Below, piece by piece: positions 22,565 to 36,029 of a stretch of DNA of 64,000 nt. Source of the stretch: Lunularia cruciata (lineage: Eukaryota > Streptophyta > Marchantiopsida > Lunulariales > Lunulariaceae); NCBI GenBank assembly GCA_948567375.1, contig OX419756.1, forward strand, positions 61,978,552 through 62,042,551, written 5' to 3'. The notes beneath the pieces were generated by a model. That model was given only the letters and a program-made list of their open reading frames with translations. It ran no database searches and had not been told where the DNA came from. Each line of letters begins with the position of its first letter. Position 1 is the stretch's first letter. The position numbers were made by a program, and so were the translations under genes.

Positions 22565-23700
22565 TCCGTAGTGTGAACTCTTCTTCTCCTCCCGAGGCTT
22601 CTCCCTTCAACTTTTTTTCTCCTTCTGATTCCTCCTCTTAAGTCAACAGATTCAGCCCAAAGTAGAAGTGAGTTGCAAAAGGTACAAGATATTGTGGTTT
22701 TATATCCATTCTCCAACCCATAATTATCTACCCCACACGTTGGTGTAGACACTCTGCTCAATCCACCACTTCTCTTGCAAACATCTAATGAAAGAATATT
22801 GCCTGCTGCATTGTGACATAGGTGGTTTTCTCTAGCTTGAATATAGCCATCATTGTGCTTATGATCCCTCTTTGCACTCGATCTCTATAACTATCCACCT
22901 TATACCCATTCTTAGTGCACGATTGATTAAAAGAATTCCTAACCTTGGCAGTTTCTTCAAACGTATCACACTTCCAATAGAAGGTGGTACCCCCTACCTC
23001 TCTTGCTTCTCTGCCCAGGACTAATCTCAACTCTAACTCTATCCATTGAGCCAGATTTCCTCTCGTCTCTTTATGCTTTGGCCCATCCTTGCAATCACTT
23101 GTGGCAATCTCTGCCATGGAACTTGGAAAGCTAAAATTCCAATTCCAGGCCAAAAAGGTGATACAAAGTCTTGATAAGACCTCGAGCCTTGCCACTACAT
23201 CCAACCTATGCATTGCAAGACCCCTCACCACATTCTGCTTACTCACTTTTGGTGCCATTGTGTGCTTCCTCACTCTCTGCTTATGAAAGATCAAATCCAA
23301 GATTTGAACCCACTCCTCTTGCATATTCAAAATTTGCATTCCTTTGGAAGACGCTCAACAGTGATAAGATAGCATCTAGACATTGGAGTGCTTCCTCACG
23401 GAAATCTCAATTTTATAGTCCTTTGCTGATTGGCCATTCTACAGTCGCTGCTCCCTGTTACTCACCGATTCTATGAATTTGCTTCTTGTCACTTTCAAGA
23501 ACATCTTGGTCCCAAGGTAGTCACTGCCTTCCCATGTACTTTCTTAATTGGCGGAACCCAAAGAAGTTTGTTACAAGATCTTTGGATCAGGTTGCGCTCC
23601 CCAATACAAAGTCCTTGTCTTTGTATTTCATATTGTCCAACCCAAGTCCTTTGGACTTGATCCAAGGTCAACTTTAGGTTTATGCCAAACACCCGATTCT
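22565..23700 (-). other. Unclassified segment with a 184-codon minus-strand ORF
   Basis: This stretch is visibly less AT-rich than its neighbours and matches none of the repeat families seen here. The longest ORF is 22785-23339 on the minus strand (184 codons). It contains NLAQWIELELRLVLGREARE and CDTFEETAKVRNSF. A second minus ORF at 22561-22761 continues in another frame. I do not recognise a domain. It may be a gene fragment or the 5' end of an unknown element, and it lies between E3 gag and a chromovirus-like LTR end. Confidence 0.45.
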
Positions 23701-23759
23701 TCACATTTCTTCCTTGTTTAGCCCTCCTTTGGCTTTACCAATGCACTTCTTCTTTAATT

Positions 23760-23935
23760 ACTTTTAAAAACAAAAAAGTGGGTACCACAAGTCCCCTACT
23801 TGGTATACATGTTACCTTATACTTGGAAGGTAAGAAGAAGTTTCCTAGATGGTTTAAACATATTCTTATAATTGTTGGCTAATTTTACCTATTTGCTACG
23901 TTGTTGATCTTGACTTACTTGTCTATAAATTCCAT
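23760..23935 (-). repeat. Diverged chromovirus LTR end
   Basis: The right end (GCTAATTTTACC, CCATATTGTTACA at 23935) matches the U3 terminus of the chromovirus LTRs in minus orientation, with AAGTTTCCTAGATGG upstream as in the others. The left limit is unclear. Module C starts directly after it, as at 42757. Confidence 0.65.
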
Positions 23936-26299
23936 ATTGTTACACCTTTGGAGTTGTGCCTTTAGGGAAGGGTAGTATGTGTCTTTGTAGTGAAAGTTTT
24001 TAGAGTGAAAGAGAGTTTGGAGTGAAGTGAACCATCACCTTCAAGATTAATTTGGAAGCTATTTGTAGTGAATGTGATCTTTAGTTTTCCTTTTTCCATA
24101 ATGTGCCATAGGATCACACTACACTCTTTTGGGATTGGTTTCCACACCAAGAGATTAAACAAAAAAATCATAAAACTAATCATAGCTAAGTGATTTTTCT
24201 TCACTTTTTGTCACTTGGATATTTGAAGGACCGACCTGTTCTCACCAACTTTACTAAAATTAGTGCAACCATAAGTCACCATGATTCAATATTGACAATT
24301 ATTCATCATGTGCTTCAAAAACTGAAAATAATCTTAAAATCATATATTCATAGTGTTGACTCAATCTAGATATCTAATATAAAAGATTGAAAATATACAT
24401 TCAAGTAAGTAGATTACCATAATATTTGATATATTGTGATGAAGGAATTAATAGTAACTATTCAAATTTGTAAAAGACATAGAAATCACACACTAAAAAA
24501 TGTACGTGATCAAATGAACATTGGTTAATGTTTTTATTTGACTAAAAGTAATATTATAATTATGCATAAAAAATTTAGAATGAGTAAACATGGAATGAAG
24601 ATTGATTCTATGTTTATAATTGATGTACAAATAATATTAGAATCAAGCATTGAAAAAATCATCAGTGAACTTCAATAAAGATGAAATATAAAATTTTTAG
24701 GTCAATATTGATAAAAAATTTAATTATTTACTTCTAAAAATAAAATAATTTTTTTACTTATAATATAAATAAATGTAAGTGTTTTAATGTTATAATCCAA
24801 AATTTTAAAGTAATACTAGAATCAATATAAGTCAAGACTGAACAAATCATCATTTGACATATAAATATACATAACTCTCCTAATTTCATATGTCAAGAAA
24901 AGTCCAATAATTGAAATATGCATCTTGTTCTCAAAATAATTGATTGTTATTCATGGTAGCCAAGCAACACAACACAGTAAGAGACTGACCAAAACAAAAG
25001 TTCACATTATACAACTCTAGAAGATTCAATACACAAGTATCCAAGAAAGTAAATGTTGTAATCAAAATCAAAATATCTTTGTTATTTTCTCTCCAAAACA
25101 CCAATGGGTTTTCTAGAGTGACACAAGACAAAAAATCACTACATATAGCATTTTATTTTAAGAATGGTTATATATCTTGGTAATTACAAATATAAACCAA
25201 AGGTTGAGAATTCTAGTCTTCTCTATACATTAATAAAGAAGAAGATGTATGACTATTACAAATAGAACATTTGTGGAAAATATCAAGAATGAGTGATCTA
25301 GTTTCGTTTAGTAGACCTTGTGAGATATGGCATATAGATTTTGCAAATTACAAATTCTAATAATAAAAGTAAGTTTCTACATTGTTTAAATATTGTGCAA
25401 AGCTAAAAGTTGAACAAGACCATATTATCCTTAGTGTGGATAAGCATGGATGGTCAAATATTGTATTCACTATTGTGATAAATGATACTTGAATATATAG
25501 TGTTTGTATTTTGTTCATTATTGACTATCTAAATAGTTAGATTTGTACCTAAATATAATATTTGAAATATTATTTTGCCTTAGTCACACTAAGATTATGT
25601 ATGCTTAATAACCAATCAAATTTTCCAGCTAGTTGTATGAATAAATATACAAATAATTACCTCTCCTTGCATAAGTTGTAAACTATAAGCTTTGTGTGTG
25701 TTATAAGAATTTCAAAAAACAACTAAGTTGGATGAGCACATGAAGAAATGTTTTACAGAGGTTTAAAAATATACAGGAAAAATAATTTAGAAAATATTAA
25801 AAGCCAAAATATCCAATCATTATCCTAAATTTTTTTTATAACATTTGTCTAAGTTGGAGTGCATGTTGTTTTTGTTCAAATCAAATATCCACTTATATCA
25901 ACAAATGACTAAGAAAATTAAATTAAATTAAATTCACCCTACCTTCTTTGATACTTTCCATAAAGTCTTTGTATCATGCAAAACCAAAAGTCTTTGTACT
26001 GGATGAACATAGAAGTATGAATGTTTGGTTTAAATATTTAGTTCTTATAACTAAGAGTATCCACCATATCAGCTTCCACCAATAATTATTCAGATTTGAG
26101 ATGAAATACATAGCAACAAATGTTCAGAGCAAGAATATTTATTTTGTCGAGTTCTTGTTACCATAGGATTAAAAATAAGAAACTTCCTCAAGAGGATTGG
26201 CAAAGAGAGGATGAGAACAAGCTATGGGTTGGTTCGTTTGAAGGCATACTCTTAATCAAGTGGTTGTATTGGATGAACATAGAAGTATGCATTTTGTGG
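23936..26299 (-). other. AT-rich module C (copy II), with extra insertion
   Basis: This is the inverse copy of 7058-8787, extended by about 450 bp at 23936-24387 that copy I lacks. The extension matches 42757 onward. It carries the same hydrophobic reading around 24931-25131 (ENPLVFWRENNKDILILITT). A ~62-bp sequence (GGATGAACATAGAAGTATG...) occurs at 25997-26058 and again at 26271-26334, flanking about 210 bp that copy I lacks. No recognised gene is present. Confidence 0.6.
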
Positions 26300-27545
26300 T
26301 TTAAATATTTAGTTCTTATAACTAAGAGTGTCCACCAGCCATCTCCAACTTCTTCCTTGAAGTCTTTGTTGATGATGTTGAACTAGTAGTGCAAATACTC
26401 CTTGTGTGCATTTGACTATCCTTAATAGGAGTAAATTCTTGATAAGAATGTATATCATTTGCAAAGCATGATCTCTTCTTTCCTTGTGCCAAAGGCTCCA
26501 AGTTAAGACCTTTGGAGTTTGAGAATTCTCTCTTTTTATACTTGCTCTCTATCACATCTATGGATACTATCCCCTTACCCCCATTTTTGCATAGGAGGAA
26601 CTAGGGCTTCACCACCTCCTTCTTACTTTCCATTTGCCTCCTCATAACACCTTCATGCATGGTATGTGAAATTTTGGCAATTCTTTGGATGTGACATCTA
26701 CTTCCACAACCAAAATAATTTTTTTTCATTAAAATTTGCTAGTTGGTTTACCTCATCTATATGGATAGTTCCATAGCCCCTAGGTCCTATCTCAACATTT
26801 TGGTCCACCTCTTTCTTCTGCCATAGTTGCACCACATTAATCTTGATATTTGCAATTAACTTATACCATATAAGAGCTTGTGGAGGATGTACAACCTACT
26901 TCACCACCACATCACTCTCATCTCCTTCTAAATTCTCCTCCATACAATTTGCAATATTGATAGTTTCCACCTTGGAAGAAGGTGTTTCATATCTCACCTT
27001 GCTTTGAATTTTCAATTTCAACCCTCCTATAACATTCTTGGTGATTATGGCTGCTATCCCACTCATTGTAGTCTCCACATCATCCCCACTCCTCCTCAAC
27101 ACTATGCATAAGTTGGATTCTAACTTCTCCACTCTTTTTGCATAAAGTCTCACTTTATCTCCATATCCTTGCTTGAGGAAGGTAATCTCACTCATTAATC
27201 TCTCTAACTCTCATCCAATTTTTTTTCCCCAATGAGTGTTGTAATCAAACTCTCTTAAGACTCCTCTTGCCCACTTGTTAAATTTTTTGGTATTCTAACT
27301 CACACCATATAAGAGCAACATCCTCACAAAAATCCGATACCCATTGGGCCCACTCATTCTTCCTTCTCTCATTGTTTCTATGCAAGCCCTCTTGAAGTCT
27401 CTCATAAAAGCCTCCAATTCCTCTCAATTCTTGCCAAAGAAAATGAGAAGTCTTCTCATCTTAATCCTTTACTACCTTTCCTTCCTCTATATATATGTAA
27501 TTTTTTTTGTCTCTCACCTCATAACTAATAAAGTACAAACATGAC
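26300..27545 (-). pseudogene. Element B gag (copy II)
   Basis: Inverse copy of 5801-7057. The best open piece is 26896-27195: ITFLKQGYGDKVRLYAKRVE, LRRSGDDVETTMSG, GGLKLKIQSKVRYE and EENLEGDESDVVVK. The tail with SKYKKREFSNSKGLNLEPLA is at 26322-26555. Stops remain between pieces. In the part corresponding to copy I it is less damaged and helps confirm the gag assignment. Confidence 0.75.
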
Positions 27546-29740
27546 TAGCACCATATTAGAGAAGTCAACCATAGATAATAAAAAAGATTCAAGTTTCTCT
27601 AAGATTTCCACCACATGATCAAATCCCAAGGTGCATATCAGTCAAATTCTCATTGATAGTTTATCCATCAATTGAAAAGTTTTCTATCATTAATCTTGAG
27701 AACGGTCTAATGAAGGTATTTTCTCCATAGTTATGCTAAGACTCTTCCCAAGATCTTTCATCAAAGTCTCCAGAAGTGCTATTAATCCACTACACTCATG
27801 CCCTTTTGGAAGTCCTTTTACTCCACAAACCTCTCACAACTCCTTGGTTTTAGATCTCTCCCCTCCCAATCTTGATGAAGAAGATCCAACATATAATTCC
27901 AAGTCAAGTTAACCTCTCCTTTGCCTCAATCTCTTACTCTCAAAGGCCATTGAACATGAACTTGCCTTCTATCCCTTCTCTCCATATAAAAAGCACTTAG
28001 AACCACTCTTTCCTCCAAATGGTGTAGGTTTTGGATCCTCTATACACTCTTTTCAAATTCTATTCTAAACTTGTTTGTTTTAATCAACCCCTACAATCAG
28101 CTCAAACCCTTATGGGACCTTGCATAACATCAAATTCCACTCTTGATGCCACCTCATGCTTCCAAGATGAGTCTAAACACTCAAATATAATTTTGGTTAT
28201 TCTCACACTCTTCATGCATGAGAACTCAACTCCCTAAAAATGACCCTTCTTCACAATCTCAATTAATCCTCCCAACTAGTAACCCCAAATTCTTTGACAT
28301 TTACACACACAAGCTCCATCTAGGGAGTCCTTCCCTACAAAATTTCAGTTGTTTTTATTGAGCCATTTAGCTAGCACACTCTCTATTTATCATATATCTT
28401 CCAAGATTTGGTCTAAAACCATTCCCCTCACTTGAGAAATTTATAACTTCTTATGCAAGAATGATCTATCCTTAATTTGTAAACCAAAAAATAGAATCTC
28501 TTGCACTAAATTTTTTTAGAATTTTAAGAAAAATCCATTGCAAAATTTAGAAATAAAAAACTCTAAAAAAAATTCTAGAGATCATGTAATTTACATGAAT
28601 AGTTTACACTTCCACCTTCCAAAACTTCTAGCTTAGCATGTGTAGCGCTTATAATATTTTTAAGTGTCCCAACTGAAAGATTATTCAAGCTTTCCTTTAT
28701 GAAAATTTAAGATCCACATATCAAACTTGAGGTTTTGCCCAAAATCACCATTATCTCCAAAATTTACAATCCACCTCACACAATCTCTCCAAATCATCTC
28801 ATGTATGTAGTATATATAATATCAACTCAAAAAAACTATAATGAACCATAAGGTTTACAAATATATCCAAGATCTCCTCTCCCTACATAAGTTTAGCCTT
28901 CTACTCACCTAATGTTCTCTCCAAATGAGCTCTCATAGCCTTTTGTCTAATATATATCTAAACATGGAATATTATCTTGCCTTCTAAAGAGTACATAGTA
29001 AAGGAACCAAAAACGTGAGCCATTATCTCTTTCATTCAAGATGAACCTCTAATGGCTATTAGTGTAGTGAAAAATGGACTAAGAAGGCAAAGGATGACAA
29101 CTCTATCGCATTCTTCCAAAGCTAGAACTACAAAGTACCTCCAAGACTCAAGACATTGCTCACTAAGAACTCAATGAGAGAGATAGTTACAAATGAAAGG
29201 ATGATGAGTATCTTCTCACCCCTAGCTTATATAGTTGTGAAAAATTAATAAATAAAAATATAAGATAATAAGTAATAATAAGTAACCAAGGCTACTTATA
29301 ATCACAACAACTCAAGCTACTAGGCTTAAAAGTAAAATAAATAAATCTAAAAGTCTAAAGGAATATCTAAGCACATGGGAGTAATCCCATGAGTAGGCGA
29401 TTGTATCCTCACATGCCAACTAATTCAAGGATTCCTTTACATGGCTATCCTTAGACTAGAGAAAAATTCCACCCCAACAAGGCTTTCAGACCTAAAAGTT
29501 CCAAAATCTTCCCTCAAAGTCAAATACCTAGGAACAATAGCAAGACAATACACTAGAAGACAAAATAATGATGTTCACTATTTTTCCTTCCTCTAGAATA
29601 GGGTCACTTTTATCTTAGCTAGGACTAAGTCTAGTAATCATGACTAATTTACAAGCTTAGCTTAACTCCATATAGACAATATTTTTCCACTACTTGCAAT
29701 ACTAAACTTAATATTCCTATAGAGCATACATGCACTAACA
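27546..29740 (-). repeat. Element B LTR and leader (copy II)
   Basis: Inverse copy of 3527-5715, ending at 29740 with the complement of TGTTAGTGCATG. The LTR portion is about 28970-29740. No ORF of note is present. It interrupts chromovirus RT exactly as in copies I and III, next to an AGTGT flank. Confidence 0.6.
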
Positions 29741-29745
29741 AGTGT

Positions 29746-31277
29746 TATAGAACTGCCAATAAAATCTTGCCAATCCATTAAATACTTGGACTTTTATAGC
29801 ATCCTTTGTGGTAAGCTAATTATTAATGGCCTTGATTTTCTCCTCTTCCATCTTGGTCCGCTTTGATAGGACCTTATGATCCAAAAAGGTAACTTCCTTA
29901 TACCAAAACGTACACTTTGATCTCTTGTAGTAAAGCTTCCATTGATGTAGTCATCTTAAGATTTATTATATGTAACTCCTGTGTTTTACCTCTACCATAG
30001 CTTACCTCATCCAAAGAACACCACCATATATAGATCCAATAGCCCATTCAACACCCAATATATGCTTTGGTAATTTTCATAGGTACCTATGAAATCACTA
30101 GAGCAAAAGGTAAAACTCTCTATTCATATATCTATACCTTATGTGAAAGGTAATCTTTTGCAAATCCTGCTTGTCAATAAGAATTTTCCAATAGTTTCTT
30201 TAAAGGTCCAATTTGGAGAAGTATCATGCTTCACTGAATTTATCCAATAAATCATCAATTCAAGGCAAAGGATACACATTCTTCATTGTTTGTTTATTAA
30301 GGCCATGGTAGTCAATAGAAAATTGAATTCCTCCATCCTTCTTTGGTACAAAGAGAATTGGTGCTCCCCAAGAGGATGTATTGTATTGTATAAAATCCTT
30401 CTCCAACAACTCAATCAACATTTTTTGAAGCTCTTCTAACTCCTTTGGTGAGAGCTTATAGATTGATCTACTCACTAGAGACTACTTGGTAATAAATTTA
30501 TCTTGAAAGTCATACCTTGATCAAAAGGCTACCTCTTTGGATGATCATCTAGAACACTTCTACAGATTCTTGACTATTTGATCAACCACTATCTTTTGAT
30601 CTTCATTATTCCACAATAGGTTTGATTCATATTGTAAAAGTAAGAATATTTTCCTCTTAAGCTTGTAATATAGCTATTATATTGATAAACTTCCCATTTT
30701 GGGACAGATTGTTCTTAGATATCTTACTCAAAGGTGCCAAAAACATAATTGGTAATTTGTGTGGTACTTGAATATATTGTTGAGTCCAACCAAATTGAAC
30801 CTTATGATGTTCAAGCTAAGGAAGACCTAGATTGATATTATAGTGTAAGGAGGTGACTATAAATCTCATGTACTTAGAATACTCTTTCCCAATCTTGAAT
30901 TCAAAAGGTTGTGAGGTTTAGAGTGCAAAACCCTTTCTACCATCTACCATCATCAATTTATTGCACAAAATTGTTTTTATAAGAATATTTAATTCTGTTG
31001 CTAATTTCATGGACATATAATTCTAAAACTTCTAAAATCTACCAAAACTCTACAACCATAATCTAATATCATACCTTGCAAGTGAATCAAACTTGCATAT
31101 GTTGAGCTTTCAATCCCATTGGAACAAGTCAAGTTCTTTGTAAGTGACTTAATCTCCAATAGGAGATATTAAGCTCTTTATCATGTTTCCATGATCATTA
31201 TGCTCCATAAACTCCATTTGGGTAACTTGATGGGGTTTCTATTCTAGAGTGAATGTTCAAAAATGTGATGTTCCATT
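29746..31277 (-). pseudogene. Chromovirus RT, linker and protease (copy II)
   Basis: Inverse copy of 1948-3526. The best open piece is 30260-30475, the RT N-terminus: [47 protein letters not shown]. The protease lies at about 30790-31130 with stops. It ends at the copia LTR with zinc-knuckle residues. Confidence 0.88.
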
Positions 31278-32075
31278 TGCTAGAGAAATCAAATTGGATT
31301 GAAAGAACAATGAAATACAAAATTTACTATTCTCTGAGCAAAAAATCATTCATCAATCTAATAAGGAGCAACATGCATAGAAATTACACAAATTTCATGT
31401 GGTTAGGTCATCCATCCATGTCCACATTGCATAGGATTTTTTTCATTCAAGGAGTGTCAAAAAATCTCAATTGACTATTGACACTACAACATTTATATAT
31501 ACTTGGATTTGTCATCCCTTATCTAGTTTTGGAATGTGTCATGCCAATTGATCCCATATCTAAACCTAGATTGTATGGTACCAATTGATACATATCACCT
31601 TTCCGTAGGACATTCCTGCAAGAGCCATTCCCAAAATAGAATCATGTAGTCCCATAATAGAATCCCATAAGAGCCATTCACACAACCATCCTTATAGCTC
31701 CAATAGCAAATCCCATATGTCCCAAAACCAATCTTGTAGCTCTTGTAGGACACATTTGTCTTAAACTTCATGTGGATGTACCTTTTTACTAGAACTTTAT
31801 TTTCTATGATCTTTGTACTTATGGAAAGTCCTTGAGAAGATGCTTCCAATGAGATAAAGTATGTATTATTTGAATTTGTATTCTTGAAAGAAAAACCCAA
31901 TGTGAATTGCTTTTTTGTGTACTCCCATAAATAGAATCTTTTAATTTGAAGATCTATCCCATACTTACTCTTCTACACTCTCATAGAAGATCTATATTGT
32001 ATTGACTCTTTAAATTTCTTGTAGAGTACTTTTCCAATAAAACATTTCTATAATTAATCAAACCCCACAAAAACA
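31278..32075 (-). repeat. Copia LTR, 798 bp (copy II)
   Basis: The plus-strand reading starts TGCTAGAGAAATC and ends CCCCACAAAAACA, the inverse of the copy I LTR with the same length. The flank CCATT (31273-31277) is the complement of AATGG, matching the 3' flank of the other copies. Confidence 0.88.
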
Positions 32076-34030
32076 TATCTCCCACTTGGACTCTTACATT
32101 ACTTGTCACCTATTGTGTATGATTATTCTAAATCAATGAACTTTGCTTGAGCTTCTCAATTGTGAATACCTTGGTAAAGATTTCTACAAGATTGCTTATT
32201 CCCACAATGTTTACCAAAGGAAGTACTCAATCATCTACCTATTCATCAATGAACTGATACCTCAATTGAATATGCTCTATCCTAACATGAACATAGGATT
32301 CTTTGCAAGATTGATATTACTTTGGCTGTCACTATGGAAAATATTGTGCTCTTGTTTTCTTGCCTAGCTCTACCATAAGATTTTCAACCAGATCATCTCC
32401 TTGCTAGCCTTTGAGGTGGCCATGTACTCAAATTTTTTGGTAGAAAGAGCAACACTCTTTTGCAATCAAAACATCCAACTAATGGTAGTACCACCCAAGG
32501 TAAACACATACCATGAACTTCTCTTTCTACTATCAAAGTCACCTCCAAAATCTGCATCAATGAAGCCTTCTAGAATAGCATATGTTTGCTCTAAGCAAGT
32601 AACTTGTCAAAGGTACCTATCAAGTAGCATAATAGCCATTTTATTGCTTCCCAATGCTCATTTTATTTCTTCTTGGGGTTTGACATGAATCTATCTACAA
32701 TTCCTACTACATGAGCAATGTCTAGCCTAGTGCATACCATTTCATACATCAAACTACCAATTGTCAATGCATAAGGTACTCTATTTATGTACTCTTTATC
32801 TACATCCATTCTCGGTGATTGCTCCTTAGAGAGTTTGAAGTGAGTTCCCAAGGGATTAGTTCAATTTGTAGCATTTTATAAACCAAAATTTTCCATCAAC
32901 TTCTTGATGTATTTCTCTTGAGATAACTTTAAAGTACCTACATTTTTTTTTTGGCTACTCCTCATTTCAAATATATGTTGTGAAGGACCTAGGTCTTTCA
33001 TTTCAAATTCATCAAAAAATTGGCATCTTAGCTAGTTGATTTCCCTCATGTTGGATCCAACAACCATAAAACATCAAAATAAAGCAACAAGATGATGTAT
33101 GAATCAACAAATGATTTAATGTAGCAACAATGATCCATTTTGCATATGGTGTAACCATTGTTGGTCATATAGCCATCAAATTTCAAGTACCACTATATAG
33201 GAGCTTGTTTCAAAACATATAGACTCGTCTTCAGATTGAAAAAATACCCCCTTTCTTAGTGATTTTAAATCCCTCCTCAATTGTGCCATATGGACATCCC
33301 AATCAAGGTCTCCATATAGAAATTTTGTTATTACATCTTGCTACTTTAGATATTATCCTCTATAGTAATAAGACCTAAGACTAATCTGATGGTAGTCATC
33401 TGATGGTAGTCACTAAGGGAGAGAAAATTTCATTTTAGTCTATACCCTTGGTTTACAAAAGTTATAGATTGGTCCTATTGAAAACCTTGTGGCATAAGTT
33501 TGGCCTTGTACCACTTGCTTCCATCATGTTCTTCTGTGATCCTGTACCCATTTGTTATGTAATGATTTCTTTCCCTCTTGTAGCTTGGTCAATGACCAAG
33601 TCTCATTCTTCTTTAAGGATGACATCTCTTCCTTCATTGCAAGATCCCACTTCAATGAGTCCTCCTTTATGATTGCTTCTAAGAAGCACTTGGGTTCAAC
33701 AGTTTTTGTCTGGAGTAAGTTATTCATGGACAGTGAATACCTCCCTCTTTGTTCCTACAATCTAGAAGAACTCCTAAAATCAGTTAGAGGTGTGATTGGA
33801 TCTGGGATAATAGCTCTAGTTTCTACAAAACTCCTATTTCCTACAACATCATTCTCTAAAATGTCTTCCAACACTACTACTTCTTGGTATTCTTCTTGTT
33901 CACCTATAGCCTAGAACATGATCCAAGCTTATCTTGTATACAACATTGTAATCATGAAAAATGCCATCTCTACTTTTAAGCACTTTTTTGTCATTCCAAA
34001 GACAATAACCCTTGTTTTTTTATCCATATC
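32076..34030 (-). pseudogene. Copia integrase end, RT and RNase H (copy II)
   Basis: Read right to left: integrase C-tail (34025-33900), RT N-part with KNETWSLTKLQEGKKSLHNK (33524-33727), RT core to about 32980 and a well-conserved connection YALTIGSLMYEMVCTRLDIA with FMSNPKK (32663-32851). RNase H follows (32100-32600), including the complement of DADFGGDFDS near 32540. It is better preserved than copy I and lacks the internal deletion seen at 15920 and 58420, but many stops are present. Confidence 0.87.
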
Positions 34031-34099
34031 CAATGAAGAAATGGAAGGATGCCCATTCCAAGTTTAACTGATTGTAGTACATTGGAGCTTAGACCAATG

Positions 34100-34985
34100 C
34101 TCACCAAATAGGATAATGAGGGGAAGGTGTTTGAGGTAGCCTATGCTAGTTGGTCCAACAAATTCAATAGAGACCAAGAATAATTCATTTGATGGATAGT
34201 GTTTGGAAATAATGTGAAAAGTAGAAATTTTTTAATATTACTTGTTTGGGAATCCTTTCACTCTCATCATTGATGATCAACCATTGAAGTGGTTGATAGA
34301 GTCTAATAAGTTTTCAAGGAAGCTTGGACAATAGGCTCTGATTTGATAGGAGTATGATTTCAAAATTGTACATAGACTTGGAGTGGTGAAATATGATGTA
34401 GATGGTTGAGTAGAAACCCATGAACCATCTAATATGATCAAACATGAGCATATTGGCCTGGTGAGATGGTACTGAGTTGACATGCATTTGCCTTTTTGTG
34501 TATATTGAATGGGGTTTGGGTGGTATCTCTCTCAATACAAACAAGAGGGGTTATTGAACCTTTGATCCAAAGAATGGAGATATTGGTACAAGTAAATAAG
34601 ATATGCATGATGATGGGCTATCTTTGCATTGGTATTATGGGTGGGTGGCTCAATTAGTTCCAAGAAGGAAAACCATGTTTTGAAACAAGCAAAGTAGTTT
34701 AGATTGGAGTGTATATTTTTGTTGGGGATCAAAGGATAATGGTTTGCAAGCAGTACTTTCTATCTCAAATATTACATCTTGTATGAGATGCTCATAAGGA
34801 GCTAAAACTTTTTGAAGTCAAGAGGACATATATCTTATTTCAAAGTGATGATTGGTGGCACGGCATGCAAACTAATGTATAGTACTTTTTTGCTAAATGT
34901 ATGGTTTGTGACCAAGTAAGACCATTATTCAAGGCTCTTATGAATGTAAAATTTCATATGGACATCTTTGGCCCAAAGCACCCTA
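34100..34985 (+). pseudogene. P-family Ty3/gypsy RNase H and integrase zinc domain fragment
   Basis: This matches the better copy at 48223-49080: DNEGKVFEVAYAS (34121-34160), PFTLIID.QPLKWL-like (34250-34300), a tail ending in a degenerate DGLSRNP (about 34395-34430), then the integrase zinc-binding region with WWHGMQTNV and CMVCDQVRPLFKA (34850-34955). Frameshifts and stops are frequent. No LTR was found at either side. Sequence resembling the proline-rich gene's upstream region follows immediately. Confidence 0.8.
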
Positions 34986-34989
34986 ATGA

Positions 34990-35115
34990 TTACAAGTTGA
35001 AAGTACAACTTGAGCTCTAGATTTTGGTAAGAACAAGAAAATTGAAAGAGATATTTTATGAGAATAATACTATTGGATTTCAATTGTTTAGGAATTTATT
35101 TAAGTTAGATGAGAT
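34990..35115 (+). repeat. Copy of the proline-rich gene upstream sequence
   Basis: GATTACAAGTTGAAAGTAC...GAGCTCTAGATTTTGGTAAGAAC and the following bases match 38248-38370 and 63088-63205. It ends near the GTTAGATGAGATG that corresponds to the GTAGATGAGACGC of the other copies. Confidence 0.7.
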
Positions 35116-36029
35116 GGTAGATGTAATGCCATCTTTCAACCTTGCATCCTCTCCCAATACTTACCTCCAATGTGATTTCATCCATGATTAGGGCTTGGGA
35201 TACTAACTATCAAGAATTGGGATGAAGTTTGCCAAGCATCAAATGCTTCATTGTACAAATTCTAAAGCCAATTCCATAACAAAAATGTTAGATAAAATTT
35301 TCTGTTTGCTTTCTTTGAGTTTCCATCACCCAAGGGCTAATATTTCATTCCTCAAGTTGAGAGAGCTCTGGCCATTTTCTTTAAACTACCCCTCTTGCCA
35401 TTGTCAGAAATAAACTCTACTACTCTGGAGGTTTTCATACTGCCAAGCTCACAAACTCTCTCAATTAACTACAAGCTCTTCTTGAACTCCCTCCAAAATA
35501 CTGCAAAAGTGAATTGGTGATTTCTCTCATTAAACCCATCACCAGTTTGAAGTCACACCTCTGCCTTGCAATGTCATTCAATCAATCTTCCATCTACATT
35601 CTCACCTGAGATTCTTTGAGCAATTACAATATTTGAATGAATAAATTCTTATGGTGGTAGTACTTGCATTCCCAAGAAAGTACAATATTCAATATTTTCT
35701 TTTGCTAAAGACCACCTTTCCTTCCTTTAGAATGATACCCGTCCTTCTGAATAGTACACTTTCTTCCAAAAGAACATACGGTATTCCAAAAGAGCAACAA
35801 TACAAACCTTTGGATTATGCACTTTCTTCCAAAACACTCATAGATGCTTAAATTCATCCTATCTATCTACATGGCTTCTTAGGACTTATTTATACAAAAA
35901 GAACGAAAAAGGGACATTTTTTTCAAATCATGTGTACCATAGAAATTATAGATTAAAATTTATTAGCTATTCATCCAATCAAAGAATCAAATAGATAGAA
36001 AAGATAGTTAAATAAAATATATGCTTCTT
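35116..36029. other. Interval without recognised gene
   Basis: Only short ORFs occur and no similarity to the window's repeat families is visible. A short direct repeat, ACTTTCTTCCAAAA, occurs twice at about 35758 and 35821. Confidence 0.5.
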
